Part shown: positions 1 to 11,000 of the stretch, in pieces | Position numbering within the stretch: position 1 is the stretch's first letter | Layout of the letters: each line of letters starts with the position of its first letter | Origin: Aphanomyces cochlioides | Lineage: Eukaryota; Oomycota; Saprolegniomycetes; Saprolegniales; Verrucalvaceae | Length of the DNA: 64,000 nucleotides | NCBI GenBank assembly: GCA_019828595.1 | Contig: JAHQRK010000006.1 | Coordinates: forward strand, 2,480,001-2,544,000 | Direction of reading: 5' to 3' | The notes under the pieces: model-generated | Told to the model about the DNA's origin: nothing | Database searches by the model: none | The model's input: only the letters and a program-made list of their open reading frames with translations | Translations under genes and position numbers: made by a program

Positions 1-1174
1 GTAGCTGTATGGATTAAAGGCTGATATTTGGTCCCTTGGCTGCATCCTCTACGAAATGCTCACTGGAAAGTGTCCATTTCGAGCTAGTTCATATCCTTCA
101 CTCGTTCAGAAGATTACCACGTGCTCCTACGATCCTCTTCCTATTACCTTACGGCCATGTGTACGTGCTGTCATGCCAAGGAGCTGCTGACACAGTCACT
201 TGTGTAGTTGCGTCAAATTGTGTCAAGCATGTTGTCCTTGAGGTGAAAGGTGCCCTTAGATGTTGTCGTCAACTCTTTTCTAGTCCAAATGATCGTCCAA
301 CAATGGACGAAATTCTCCTCTTGCCATTTCTACAGCGACATATACAGCACTACTTAGCCCACGGCCATGAGTACGTAGCTTGATTTCCACATTTATTGAA
401 ATCTCCATTAGACTTTGTCCTGTGTCCTCTCAAGCCGCCGCAAGGCAAATCCTGCAGGATCAATATGACTCGCTACATCCTCCAATCGACCCGACAAGCC
501 CACACGCTTTAGTGAGACCGAGTGTCGAAATTGCAGCATCAGCGCCCAAAGATATCAAAGCCTTTGTAAAGTCCAAGATGATTGCTAGCGTCTCCGACGC
601 CTCTTTGGACTCGAAAGCGATAGTTCAGGTTTGCGAGACTACTTCGAACTTTGTGTTTTGACAGCCAAGTTGTTGCAGCTTCGTGCATTGCAAGCCGCCC
701 AAAAGTACAAGCAGAGAAGCGCTACGAAGAAAATATCGATGAACTTGCCGCTGTGTGATATCCATGTACATGTACGAATCAATTCCTCAAGGCACCATCT
801 CATCATTGAGCGTTAGGTGCAGCAATTTGCTCGTGATGATGCGCCGACTCCTCTCACACATATCAACTTTCAACCAGCTCCTCCAGTTCTCAAGCCCCGA
901 CAGTCGAAGAAATTCATTCCTGACGACATGGCACCGAAATCTCCTCGCCATCGACCGAAGACAATCCGAGGGGTATCTCCCCCACCACCACCAGTTGTTG
1001 GTGTCCGACCAGCCGTACCCTCTTCCCCCTTCGCCTTAGGTATTGCGAAAACACGACTCCCGTCTTGACAACTTTTCAGACCTGTCTCCAAATCAGCTCG
1101 AAATGGAAGTCGTTGGAATCCAAATCAAGAGTACGTCGAAACGCACGGTCAATACTAATCCCAGCCGTGAGTAA
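1..1174 (+). CDS. NEK-like protein kinase, 3' part only (truncated by window edge)
   Basis: The first bases encode the C-lobe of a Ser/Thr kinase: a D-I-W-S-L-G-C block (subdomain IX) followed by YEMLTGKCPF. After one or two short introns comes the subdomain XI region with P-N-D-R-P-T-M-D-E-I-L and a basic 'PFLQRHI' tail, as in NIMA-related kinases. Frame shifts at about 150-270 are explained by short GT-AG introns, for example one ending in CCCTTAG near 261. The remainder is a low-complexity, proline-rich tail with several open frames joined by introns. The last intron I can place is GTATTG...TTTTCAG (about 1040-1079), giving a stop at 1172-1174. The N-lobe and catalytic loop lie outside the window. 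NEK assignment rests on the short subdomain XI signature only. Confidence 0.55.
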
Positions 1175-1743
1175 TAATCTTGTATTTTGAATACATGATG
1201 ATATCCTCCCTCTAAGAGCGACATTCAACGCCGAACAACGATATCATCATCTCACTGCGCAGATCGTGACGCTTCCACGGTTCCAAAACTCGATCTGCAC
1301 GTTGGGCAGCCCAGCGACGGTCGAGAATAAAAACGAATTTAAAATAGAAATGTGTGGAATATTGCATTTTAAACTATTTTTTAAATAAGTGGGTTCTATT
1401 TTTCAAAGTTGTCTTAATTTTGTTGCAGCCCAGAGTTACGCAACCTGATTCCAATGCCATTTGACCAGCATACCACAATCCATCAATTTTCTGCCAAATT
1501 GATTCATTAACTGACTGCAAAATCATGCAGTTTAATGTATATTTTTGTGCATAGCGGTTAAGGCAATTCAAATCTAGCGATTTAAGGTCAAAAGTATCCT
1601 GACCTAATATGAGCGAGATACTAGTCAATACACGACAGTACACTTCAATACTTACATTAAGACAACACGTTATTGAAGGCATTTGGATGATGTACTAGTA
1701 CATTTTGACCATAAGAAATGCGGAACATTTCGCGCGCGCAGAT
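1175..1743. other. Intergenic, no gene supported
   Basis: AT-rich spacer between the kinase and the permease pair. It holds a 102-codon minus-strand frame at 1374-1682 with no recognisable motif and biased, low-complexity composition. I do not treat that frame as a gene. Confidence 0.5.
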
Positions 1744-3385
1744 ATGCCATCCAGTGATTCACTTCACGATTTAAGCCGAAGACAAGACGCGCGGCATGAG
1801 TGCCGCCGACGCAAAGCAGACGACCCCCACCGCTTTCCATGCTCTTTCTACGCCGTACGATACCCTGGCTTGTATTGCGTTATTACCCCGTTCTACTCTA
1901 GTGATGTGAAGGCGTCAATCGATGAAACGCCTCGACCGCGAGTTTCCATCTTCGGTGTAGATCGCCGTGTCATGACAACAACTGCAGTAGCTGCTCTGTG
2001 CTACTTCAATGTGAGCGGTGGTCCGATCGGATCCGAATCTGTGTTTGCGTCGGGCGGCCCTGCCATGGGTCTCATTTCTCTTGCTATTTTCCCATTCATG
2101 TGGTGCATTCCAATTGCGCTCATCACAGCCGAACTCAGTACGGCATTTCCTGAAAATGGTACACGCAACAAGAAGTCGAGCATGGTGTGATCGATTGACC
2201 CTAGGGGGCTTCACGGTGTGGGTCTATCATGCATTTGGTCCATTCTGGGCTTTCCAAGAGGGCTTTTGGTTCTGGCTGTCAGGTGCTATCGACAACTCAA
2301 TTTACCCGGCACTTGCCGTGACTGCTATAAGCAAATACGCTCCTTCTGTCGCCGAGGGGACTGGCTCGTGGTTCCTCAAAGCCGCATTTGCCTGTGTGTT
2401 CGCTCTGCCAAATGCTCTTGGTATTCAACTTGTTGGGCGCGGCATGTCAATCTTGACGATTGTCGTCTTGATCCCATTCATTATCCTCACGATTTGGGCT
2501 TTCGTTAAAGCTAGTGATTGGAGTGTTTTAGGTCAATTCCGCCATGCCGACACCGACTCCGACAACACTTCAGTGTTTATCGACACCGGAGCCATCGACA
2601 TCCAGTGGGACCTTCTCATCACAACAGTGTTTTGGAACTGCAACGGCTTCGCCAACGTATCAACCTTTGCTGGCGAAGTTTCGAATCCTGGACGAACGTA
2701 TCCCCGTGCTCTCTTCTTGGCTGTATTGGCCGTAGAACTGACGTACTTGTTACCCTTATCAGCCAGCGCCGTCTTCAATGATCCATTGTGGCCAACTTGG
2801 GAGGAAGGCAGCTTTAGCGACTTGGCGAGCTCAATTGGTGGCAGCACTTTGCTTGCGCTTATTACTGTGGCAACCATTGCGAGCAACTGGGGACAATATA
2901 GCAGCGAAATGTTTTGTGTTTCCTTTCAAATAACTGGTATGGCGGAATCTGGATTGGCTCCAAGTATTTTTGCGACGCGATCCAACAAGACCGACGTGCC
3001 TTACTTCTCCGTCGCTCTCTCCTTTATCATTATTGTGGTTCTTGCTGGTATTGATGTCGAAGATGTTATGGCTACCACCAATGTAATCTCTGCCATGAGT
3101 CAAATTTTGCTCATTCTTGCCGCCATCAAACTACGCTTGAGTAAACCCGACATCGAACGACCTTATCGTGTCCCTGGCCCCTTTTGGTTCCTCATTGCAA
3201 TTAGCATCTTGCCCATCTGTCTATGTGGCTATTTGATCTACAGCACGTTTGCCAGCGACAGTGCTATCTCTGTCTACCTCGTTCCATCAGTCGTGGCACT
3301 TGGAATCGCCTACGCTTTTGCCATGAAGCTTACGCCAAGTCAATTCGTCAACCCCAAGGAAGAAACCTCTGGCGAATCTCCATAG
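1744..3385 (+). CDS. APC-superfamily permease, PUT/LAT-like, copy 1
   Basis: Predicted exons are 1744..2158 and 2205..3385 with a 46-bp GT-AG intron, giving about 531 residues. The intron restores the block [21 protein letters not shown] that is typical of plant-type polyamine uptake and LAT amino acid transporters. The preceding block SGGPIGSE...FPFMWCIP and the IDN-IYP motif agree. About ten to twelve hydrophobic segments are visible. The likely role is import of polyamines or amino acids across the plasma membrane. The start at 1744 is the first ATG in a long open frame. Residues before the SVFASGG region are not conserved with the neighbour, so a later start near 1971 is possible. The gene is followed 0.4 kb downstream by a paralogue in the same orientation with the intron at the same position. 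Confidence 0.8.
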
Positions 3386-3794
3386 CAGACACATCAATAC
3401 AGATAGATTTGTTTCCATCACGTTGTCTACTTCATCTAATAATAAGGCCATCTCGAGATACTAATTGACTAGCGGATTCTATTCAACGGGTCAACGTGGC
3501 GGCAAAGCAAGCAGGATAGCTCGCGTAGGCAATCTCAGCTCTCAGCAGTCGTGTAAATCCCCTTACGACATCTCGACCACGGCCTGCCGTTTGACATCAT
3601 ATTCGCACTCGCAGTTGAGTTCCAGGTAGCATGGAAAATGGACTTTCAGAAAAGATGGAGAATCACACTTGAGGGAGTCCGTAGCCTACCTATTCGTCTC
3701 CAGAGATGCCTTCTTGACATAACATCGCTGCTGTAACAATGTTATAATGCATGATGCATTGTAACACCAACATCGTCAAGACGGTGGCAATGTT
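3386..3794. other. Intergenic spacer between permease copies
   Basis: About 0.4 kb between the tandem permease genes. I see no ORF, repeat or RNA gene here. It presumably carries the 3' UTR of copy 1 and the promoter of copy 2. Confidence 0.6.
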
Positions 3795-5284
3795 ATGTTG
3801 GATGATATGGTGAAAGATCGGTCATTGGAAACACGGCTGTTGGACGAGATGTCAGAGCCAAACGATCGAGATGCGCCGAACGATAGCCACAGACGCGTGA
3901 TGGGAACGCTGGCGGTAGCTGCCGTCGGCTACTTTAGTGTGAGCGGAGGCCCGATTGGATCCGAGGGAATCTTTGCCGCGGGTGGACCAAGAGTCGGACT
4001 GCTCGCACTCTCCATCTTTCCCTTTCTGTGGTGTATTCCGACAGCATTGATGACAGCCGAGCTCAGCACTGCGTTTCCTGAAAATGGTAGAAATGACATT
4101 GATCGAGGTGTATCCGATGACACAGCATGCTAGGTGGCTTTACTGTCTGGGTCTACCATGCTTTCGGGCCATTTTGGGCCTTCCAAGAAGGCTTTTGGGC
4201 ATGGCTCTCTGCTGCCATTGACAATGCAATCTACCCTTCGTTCACTGTACGTTGTCTTTGTTCGCTTGTGCCATCATTTGCAACGTGGGGTCCTCTTCCA
4301 ACATGGCTCCTCAAGTGCGCAATCGCTGTCGTGTTTGCGCTGCCGAATATGCTCGGTGTTCAACTTGTTGGACGAGGCGCCATCTTGCTCTCCCTCATCG
4401 TCACTCTTCCCTTTATGGTCTTTACGATTTGGAGTTTTGCAACGAGCCATACGTGGGGAGTACTGGGCCAAGTTCGACATAACGACGTGACTGGAGCCGT
4501 CGACATCTCATGGGATCTGCTCATTTCCACAGTCTTTTGGAACTACAATGGTTTTGCGACCGTATCGACGTTTGCTGGCGAAGTTGCGCAGCCCGGAACC
4601 ACTTTTCCTCGCGCTCTGAGCTTGACGCTCGTTGCAGTTCTCTTGACGTATATGTTTCCCCTTGTCGCTGGAGCTATTCACAACGATCCATCCTGGACGA
4701 CCTGGCACGAAGGTAGCTTCAGTGACATGGCGTTATCTCTCGGTGGTCATGGCTTGTCCGTACTCATCACGATAGCCACAATGGCAAGCAATTGGGGTCA
4801 GTTCAATAGCGATTTGCTCTGCTCTTCATTTCAACTGACGGGCATGGCAGAGCTAGGTCTTGCGCCTGCCATCTTCACGTCTCGTTCAGCTCGAGGCGAT
4901 GTGCCTTACGTCTCTGTGGCTCTTTCATTTGCAGTCGTGATTGCCTTAGTCAGTGTCGACTTTGAAGCAATGCTCGCCATGGTCAATGTAGCATCAGCTC
5001 TCTCACAAGTGCTTTTGATGGCAGCTGGCATCCGACTGCGGCTCTCAATGCCACGATTAAATCGTCCTTACCGTGTTCCATGCGAAGTCCCGGCGTTAAT
5101 TGCATTGACTCTGCTTCCCCTTGCAGTATGTGGATATTTGATGTACAACATGATAGCACGACAGAGTACTGTCGCTGTTGGGATCGTTGCAAGTACAGTC
5201 GTCTTTGGGGGCGTATACGCTGCATATGCCTTGAAAAATAACAAGAAGACTCTTGATGGCACCGTCCTGCCGGCAAAAATATAG
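3795..5284 (+). CDS. APC-superfamily permease, PUT/LAT-like, copy 2
   Basis: Exons 3795..4086 and 4134..5284 (47-bp intron) give about 480 residues. The protein is collinear with the upstream copy: [40 protein letters not shown] and IDNAIYP all recur, and the intron interrupts the same Gly codon. This makes a tandem duplication near certain. Divergence is high in the loop after IDNAIYP (the segment around 4240-4310) and in the C-terminal tail, which suggests an old duplication or different substrates. Substrate cannot be read from sequence. It is convergent with the HSP70-like gene, with only about 50 bp between stop codons. Confidence 0.8.
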
Positions 5285-5334
5285 ATGCAAAAAAGCGGTT
5301 TGAGTTTATTTTGAAGAGATGCTCGTCAATCTTA

Positions 5335-7561
5335 CTATGACCCATTGTCGGCGTACTCTTGAGTGTACCAAAGGCGATCATCCGCGAAGTAAAGACGAGC
5401 AAAAATGTACACAGCTGCTAGAAATGCCATGTAAGCACTCAAGACGAAAATCCACTTGTTGGACGTCTCGTTGTCACTGTCGTCGTGTTGTGCACCAGCT
5501 TTTACTTGCAGTACACCGTTGGTATTCATGCTCAGCGTAACTGGATGTTGGAACTCACCCGCTTTGCCCACTTTATTGCGTGGCAACGTAAAATTAAAAT
5601 ACGTCAAGTACGTGTTGTCACGTGCGATGGGAGCTTCTCCTTCGAATACCTAATTGTTCAATTAGACAAATCCACTTTCATATCCATCGTACTTCGACGG
5701 TGATGCCTCGTTGATTATCTTCAAATGTGTCAAAGTATTTGGTGACTGCAATGGGGATGCGCGAATTCTTTGGAATTAATGCTTCCATATGTCCATCCGC
5801 TTTTTCGATGCCAATGCTCAAAGGAATGACATCCATCATCAATACATCCTGTATGCCGGAGATAGTCAACGAGGTGTGGCTTGTGCGTGTGTCTTACTTG
5901 GAAAACTTTCTTGTCAATTCCGCTAAGAATTGCAGCTTGAATCGCTGCCCCAGCAGCGACAACTTCGTCTGCGTTCACCGAAGTGCATAGTTCCTATAAC
6001 ATCGTTCATGATACCAAAAATGGAAGAGCTGAGCAAACCTTGCCATCAAAGAATTGAGTAAGCATGGTTCTGATAGCAGGGATTCGAGTCGACCCACCGA
6101 CCTAGCGACAACTTTAATGTGGAAAGGCAAAAATAGCAGCAACATACAAGTACGATTTCATCAATGTCTTTTGGCGTAAGCTCAATGCTGGTCAACACGT
6201 CACGTGTGATGTCGATGCATCTGCGACAAATAGTAAATACGGAGGCATCATCCATAACTCACTTTTTCAATAGAGGTTGGCATAAACTGTCGAGCTTGGA
6301 ACGAGTCAGCGTTTGCTTATGTGATTTGATTCCACTGAAATCGTTGAGATAAATGGACACTTCTTTTTGTGTCGACAATGTGACTTTGGCATGCTCAACA
6401 GCTCGTTGCAAATGAATCATGGAGTCGCGATCAAGTGGAAGTTTAAGGGCCCCCTTGTGCTGATCTTTAAAGCATTCAAGAATATAGTCGTGGAGGATGT
6501 GGTTGATGTCTTCACCGCCCAAGTGAGTATCACCACTATAATTACAAGATTGATAATTTGCTTCATTGCTCGTCATACCCGACACCTTCGACAGTAAACT
6601 TGCCGCTGTCAATTGAAAGAACGGAGACATCCAAAGTTCCACCTCCAAAATCAAACACAACGACCCTTTTCTTGCCCTATATATTTATCACGACCAGTTT
6701 TTGTGCAAGACAATTACCGCAACGAAGAGTCCGTATGCCATGGCCGCTGCAGTAGGTTCATTAAGAAGACGAATGCCTTGAAAGCCAGCCATTTTTGCAG
6801 CTTTGAGAGTGGACTTTCGTTGGAACTCGTTGAAATAAGCCGGGACTGTCAAGACGCAATTGTACACACGTTGCTCCAGTTTCTCTTCGGCCGTGTCTTT
6901 GATGAACTTCAGAAGCAATGCCGAGACTTCGATCGGAGAAGCGGTATCTTTCCTTGAAGGCAACTCGATGGATGCGTTTCCATCTACGTCTTCAACGAGC
7001 GTATATGAGAGATATTGTTGCTCGTCAGCGACTTGGTCCAAAGACTTCCCCATCAATCGTTTGGCACAACGAATCGTCACACTTTCAGCTTCGAAAGTTT
7101 GCTCATGCTCGACGCCATCAAACCCGACAAATGGGTGATTCTTTAGTGGAAAGCTTACGACCGACGGTACAGTTCTGTGCTTCTCGCCATCCTTTGTGCG
7201 ATGGTTGATGATCTTTGGGTGGTTCGCACCTTGCTTCCAATACGCAACACCTATAAGGCATCAGTAGTTAGCAAACTGGAGTTTGGTGTGTACATGAGTT
7301 TGTTGTGCCGAGGTCAATTCCGATGCAGACAGTTCCATTCTCAAATTCGTCGGCATTTTGCCCCCAGCTCTCGTACACCTCATCCTTCATAACAAGTCCA
7401 GTTGAGACAATGTCACTATTTTGACCAATCGACATTTTCATTGGCATTTTTGTGACATCATGGCATTCAACCTCAGGTCTATCAACATCGATCGGCAAGC
7501 TCTCTCTCTGAAACAGATTGAAGGAATCAAAAGTTCGATAGGCCAAGTGGATGGTCGTTCC
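5335..7561 (-). CDS. HSP70-family ATPase with C-terminal membrane anchor
   Basis: Nine exons can be joined through 42-50-bp introns, for example 7251-7295, 6677-6719, 6536-6578 and 6221-6262. The spliced product carries the HSP70 nucleotide-binding signatures: GIDLGTTNSC, NEPTAAAMAYG, VFDFGGGTLDVSV, the GGSTRIPAIR block and the hydrophobic VIPLSIGIE segment of the substrate-binding domain. Two things are unusual. There is an N-terminal extension of at least 70 residues before GIDLGTTN. The usual alpha-helical lid is replaced by a short tail with a strong transmembrane segment (KWIFVLSAYMAFLAAVYIF), ending in a short polar tail. A tail-anchored, cytosol-facing HSP70 on an organelle membrane is a reasonable inference. 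The true 5' end is unresolved: the first confirmed exon begins at 7561 in phase 0 after a TCTACAG acceptor. Confidence 0.8.
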
Positions 7562-7999
7562 CTGTAGACAGTTGAAACAATCGATTGGAAAGCAATCCTA
7601 CAACGAAATCTTTGCATCATCAATGACTGAAGGCATTGCAAAGCGTATTCCTTGCATGCCTTTCGCAATCCAAATTTCTCTCGCTCAATCTGTCTGACGC
7701 GATAAAATGTGAGCGAGAAGTACTTACTGCAAAGATCTTGAAGATCAATTAGGTACGTTCGTATTGCATTCGCTTCCCGATAAAGTTGAAATCTTAAATC
7801 GTCATTGAAATTGTTACTCTAACGTTAATGTCGATTCTGCCAATTTCTCTCGATATGGCAACAATAGGGGAGATGATGTTTGGAGAAGATAGCATTGCAA
7901 CGGCGTAGATGCATCTAATTGTTTCCCCGGGAAATGCTGCAAGTGGTGTGCCGCGACATCGCTCGCGTCGTCGAATCGATGATTATCCAATCTAATCAT
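7562..7999 (-). other. Probable upstream exons of the HSP70-like gene or a separate small coiled-coil gene
   Basis: An ATG at 7999 opens a 61-codon frame rich in Leu and His. Further minus-strand blocks (YREANAIRTYLIDLQDL and EREKFGLRKACKEYALQCL) look coding and are separated by possible short introns, for example GTAAGT...GCGTCAG. I could not find a phase-consistent path into the HSP70 exon at 7561, so I leave open whether this is its 5' end or an independent leucine-rich protein. Confidence 0.35.
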
Positions 8000-8029
8000 G
8001 AAGAATCAGTAAATCCCAGTACAGGTTCC

Positions 8030-11000
8030 CTACAAGAAAGCCACGACAAGGTCCAAAGCTTCAGTCTGCGGTAGAATTGCAATCCATTCGCAATATTTTC
8101 GACCAAGAGGTGACTGCACCAGAATGTCTTGGGCCCCAGGATTTGTGATGAGATAATCCACTAAAAATACCGCTTCGAGTGGTTGTTGTAGAGGTGATAA
8201 GTCAACCAAGTACTGAAATATGGGAATAACATAGGTTTCGTTGTCGTCACAAAGCTGGCAAAGCGTATTTTGACGAATTGACAAACGGGGGATTCCAAAC
8301 GCGCATCGAACGGCACAATCTGCTAAAATAGGAAGGTGGTGATTCTTTTGAGCTGCTTCATGCAACAGGCGGACAACTTCAGTGACGTTAAGACTTTCGA
8401 TGAATGGGCATTGTTGAATCAAGAGGACGATTTCCTCCAAAACACGTCCAATTTTTGATGAAGGAAGGCTGGGGTCGATGTTGTGCAGTGGCCACATTAG
8501 CGTTTGTTCAAACACAGAGTGCAAATCCTAGGCATTTTAGCTTTAACGAGTTACATTGACATACCACAGAGGGAAATTCTCGAATCAGCGGTTGGAGAAT
8601 ATGGAAGATTGTTGGAAACATCGAAAGATTTGTCATTTGCTGCAGCACACGTTGCCATAAGGATGGGTTCGATATCGAGTACGAAACCATCAATTCACTG
8701 ATCAACGCCAGCACTGCGGTATCCTGGAAATGCTCGCGCCAGAGTCCTCGAACCAAACTCTCCTTGTCACATTTAATAAAGGTCGACAAAGAATGAGGGT
8801 ATTGCAATTCTTCAAACGAAACAAGATGACGACATGCCTATCATAGATTGGTGATATAGTGATTTAATTTGTCATTTGTTTGTACCTGTTTTATCTCCGC
8901 AAATGATGCTGATAATGAATCAGGAATTAATGTGCTGATTTGAAATTGCATCACGTCGGCTAATCTTTCAATAACCAGAAGACACCGATATTTTACTCTG
9001 TAAGTCAAGCTTGGACGTGGTAAAGGGTCGCATGCATACTTCATCAATTCTCGCACAACGACTTGCTCTGCTATCCAGCTGATGTACAATAAACTTTCAA
9101 AAAGATGTTCATCATAGAAATAATCTGGCATACTCCACACTGATTGATTTTGCTTTTTATGTCCAGATGTTAACCACTTCCAGCGAATCTCGCGACGAGC
9201 ATTTGACACTTCAACCTTGTGCAAATGAGCGATCTGGGCGGCAGTTTCATGAACAATATCCGATTGGGCTTGCCAAGCCAAATGTCCATAGTCTTGATAA
9301 ATAAGTTCAATTAGTTTTTTGGGGTCGTTAAAGCTGGGTAAAGCAGCGCCATCAAACTGTTTGCTCAAGTTGTTCCAGTGTTGCGCTGTCTGCAAAAGCA
9401 GAAGAGTTTGCTGTAATCTTGCAGTTTTTGGGTGTTGATTCTGCGCTGTACTTAAATCCAAAGCAAATTGTACTGCGGCGATAGAAAAATCCGAGTTGGT
9501 AATCTTTTTGCTCAGCCATTCAGCAGTTGTAATCTAAAACAGTGATAATTACCATGCCAGCAAATGGGTGATAACCTTATGATCGATTTCACTGAAATTA
9601 CATAAAATTCCACGAAAAGAATCAAATGTTAGAGTTGTTGTGTCACCATCGATCATACGCTTGATAAGACGCATGTACATTTCATCAGCATCAATATCCA
9701 AGGGTGAGCAAAGTGAAATCAATTGACCCTGAGAAGATGCTTAATTGAGAAAAAATTCGAAGCTTACTGAGGTTGCCAAAGACAAATGGGGTTCTAAAAC
9801 ATTCCACGGATCTTCAACCAAAGCATGGAAAGGAAGTGGGGTTGAAAAATGTTTCAAGAAATGTAGGACTTGAATTCGGTTTTGAATTTCGTCTTTTTCG
9901 GAATATTCTGATTTCTCTAGCAGGTTTAACACAAACAAAAGCCGGTCATAATCAAATGGGTCCAATTTCGGGAGAACGCTCAACAGCAAGGGAATTAGCT
10001 ACTCATGCGTGAAGAGAATAGTACAGAAATATTACCTCGTGCTTGTGGACTTCGTCTAAAACGCCAACAATCTGACTGTCGTAGTCATTTGAAGTGAGCA
10101 ACAAGGACTTGACAAAATGCAAACATGGGAAACTGTCAGGTATATTGTATTGTCTCGAAAAATCCAAAACGCAATATAAATCCAAGTTTGTTGCTTCAAG
10201 AAGTTGTGGAACAATGGATTGCAATACTTTGTAATCTCTCCTGTCACTTCGAAACGCCTTTTTTAGGACAGTCAGTACATCCCATTTTGTCAAATCGTCT
10301 TACTTTGTGCTCACAATTTATACCAAGTAGATTTAGGTGATGCCACCACTTTGAATTGATCTCAAGCTCCGTGCAAATATGCAGAAATCCAATTTGCTGC
10401 CAAATTCGAGCAACTTGAGAGCCCAAGCGAGCCAACTGGTGTCATAGGGATTTTTAGAGATTTTCTTGTTGCCGAATTTACCTGTTGTAGCCGTGCAAAG
10501 TCATTGTATACATTTTCTCGCACCAAACGTTTGTTCAATGCGGAAAATGCTGTTTCTTGGTCCATACTAAGCATATATCTGGTGGCCATATCAGATCGAG
10601 CAAGCTCAAATATCATACCCCAAAGCCAAGTCTTTATCGATTTGGTGAGAGTACAAAGTCAAGGAAAGCATTTGATCAAGTTGTGTCCCAAGCATCTACA
10701 TCGATTTACTCAGAAAAATTTGTTCGACAAAGTAAATACCGTCAAGGCATCCTGGGGGATCGAAGTCAAGTTCAATAACACAGACACGGCTAGCTGTGGA
10801 GCTTGCACGTCAACGAGATGGGATACCAATTCTTTACACGACATCAAGATCTGTTCTTGGTCAGCGAGATTGTATTGATTCATGACATAATTTATTGCCA
10901 AAGGCATGATTGATGGATGCAAAGTGAGAGCAACTCCTCGATACCACAAGTCATAGATCTGCATAAATCAATTTGAGAACGGTAACCATCAGCAACACTT

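Noticed and set aside
1374..1682. A 102-codon minus-strand ORF
   Set aside because: No motif, AT-rich, no splice context and no neighbour support.
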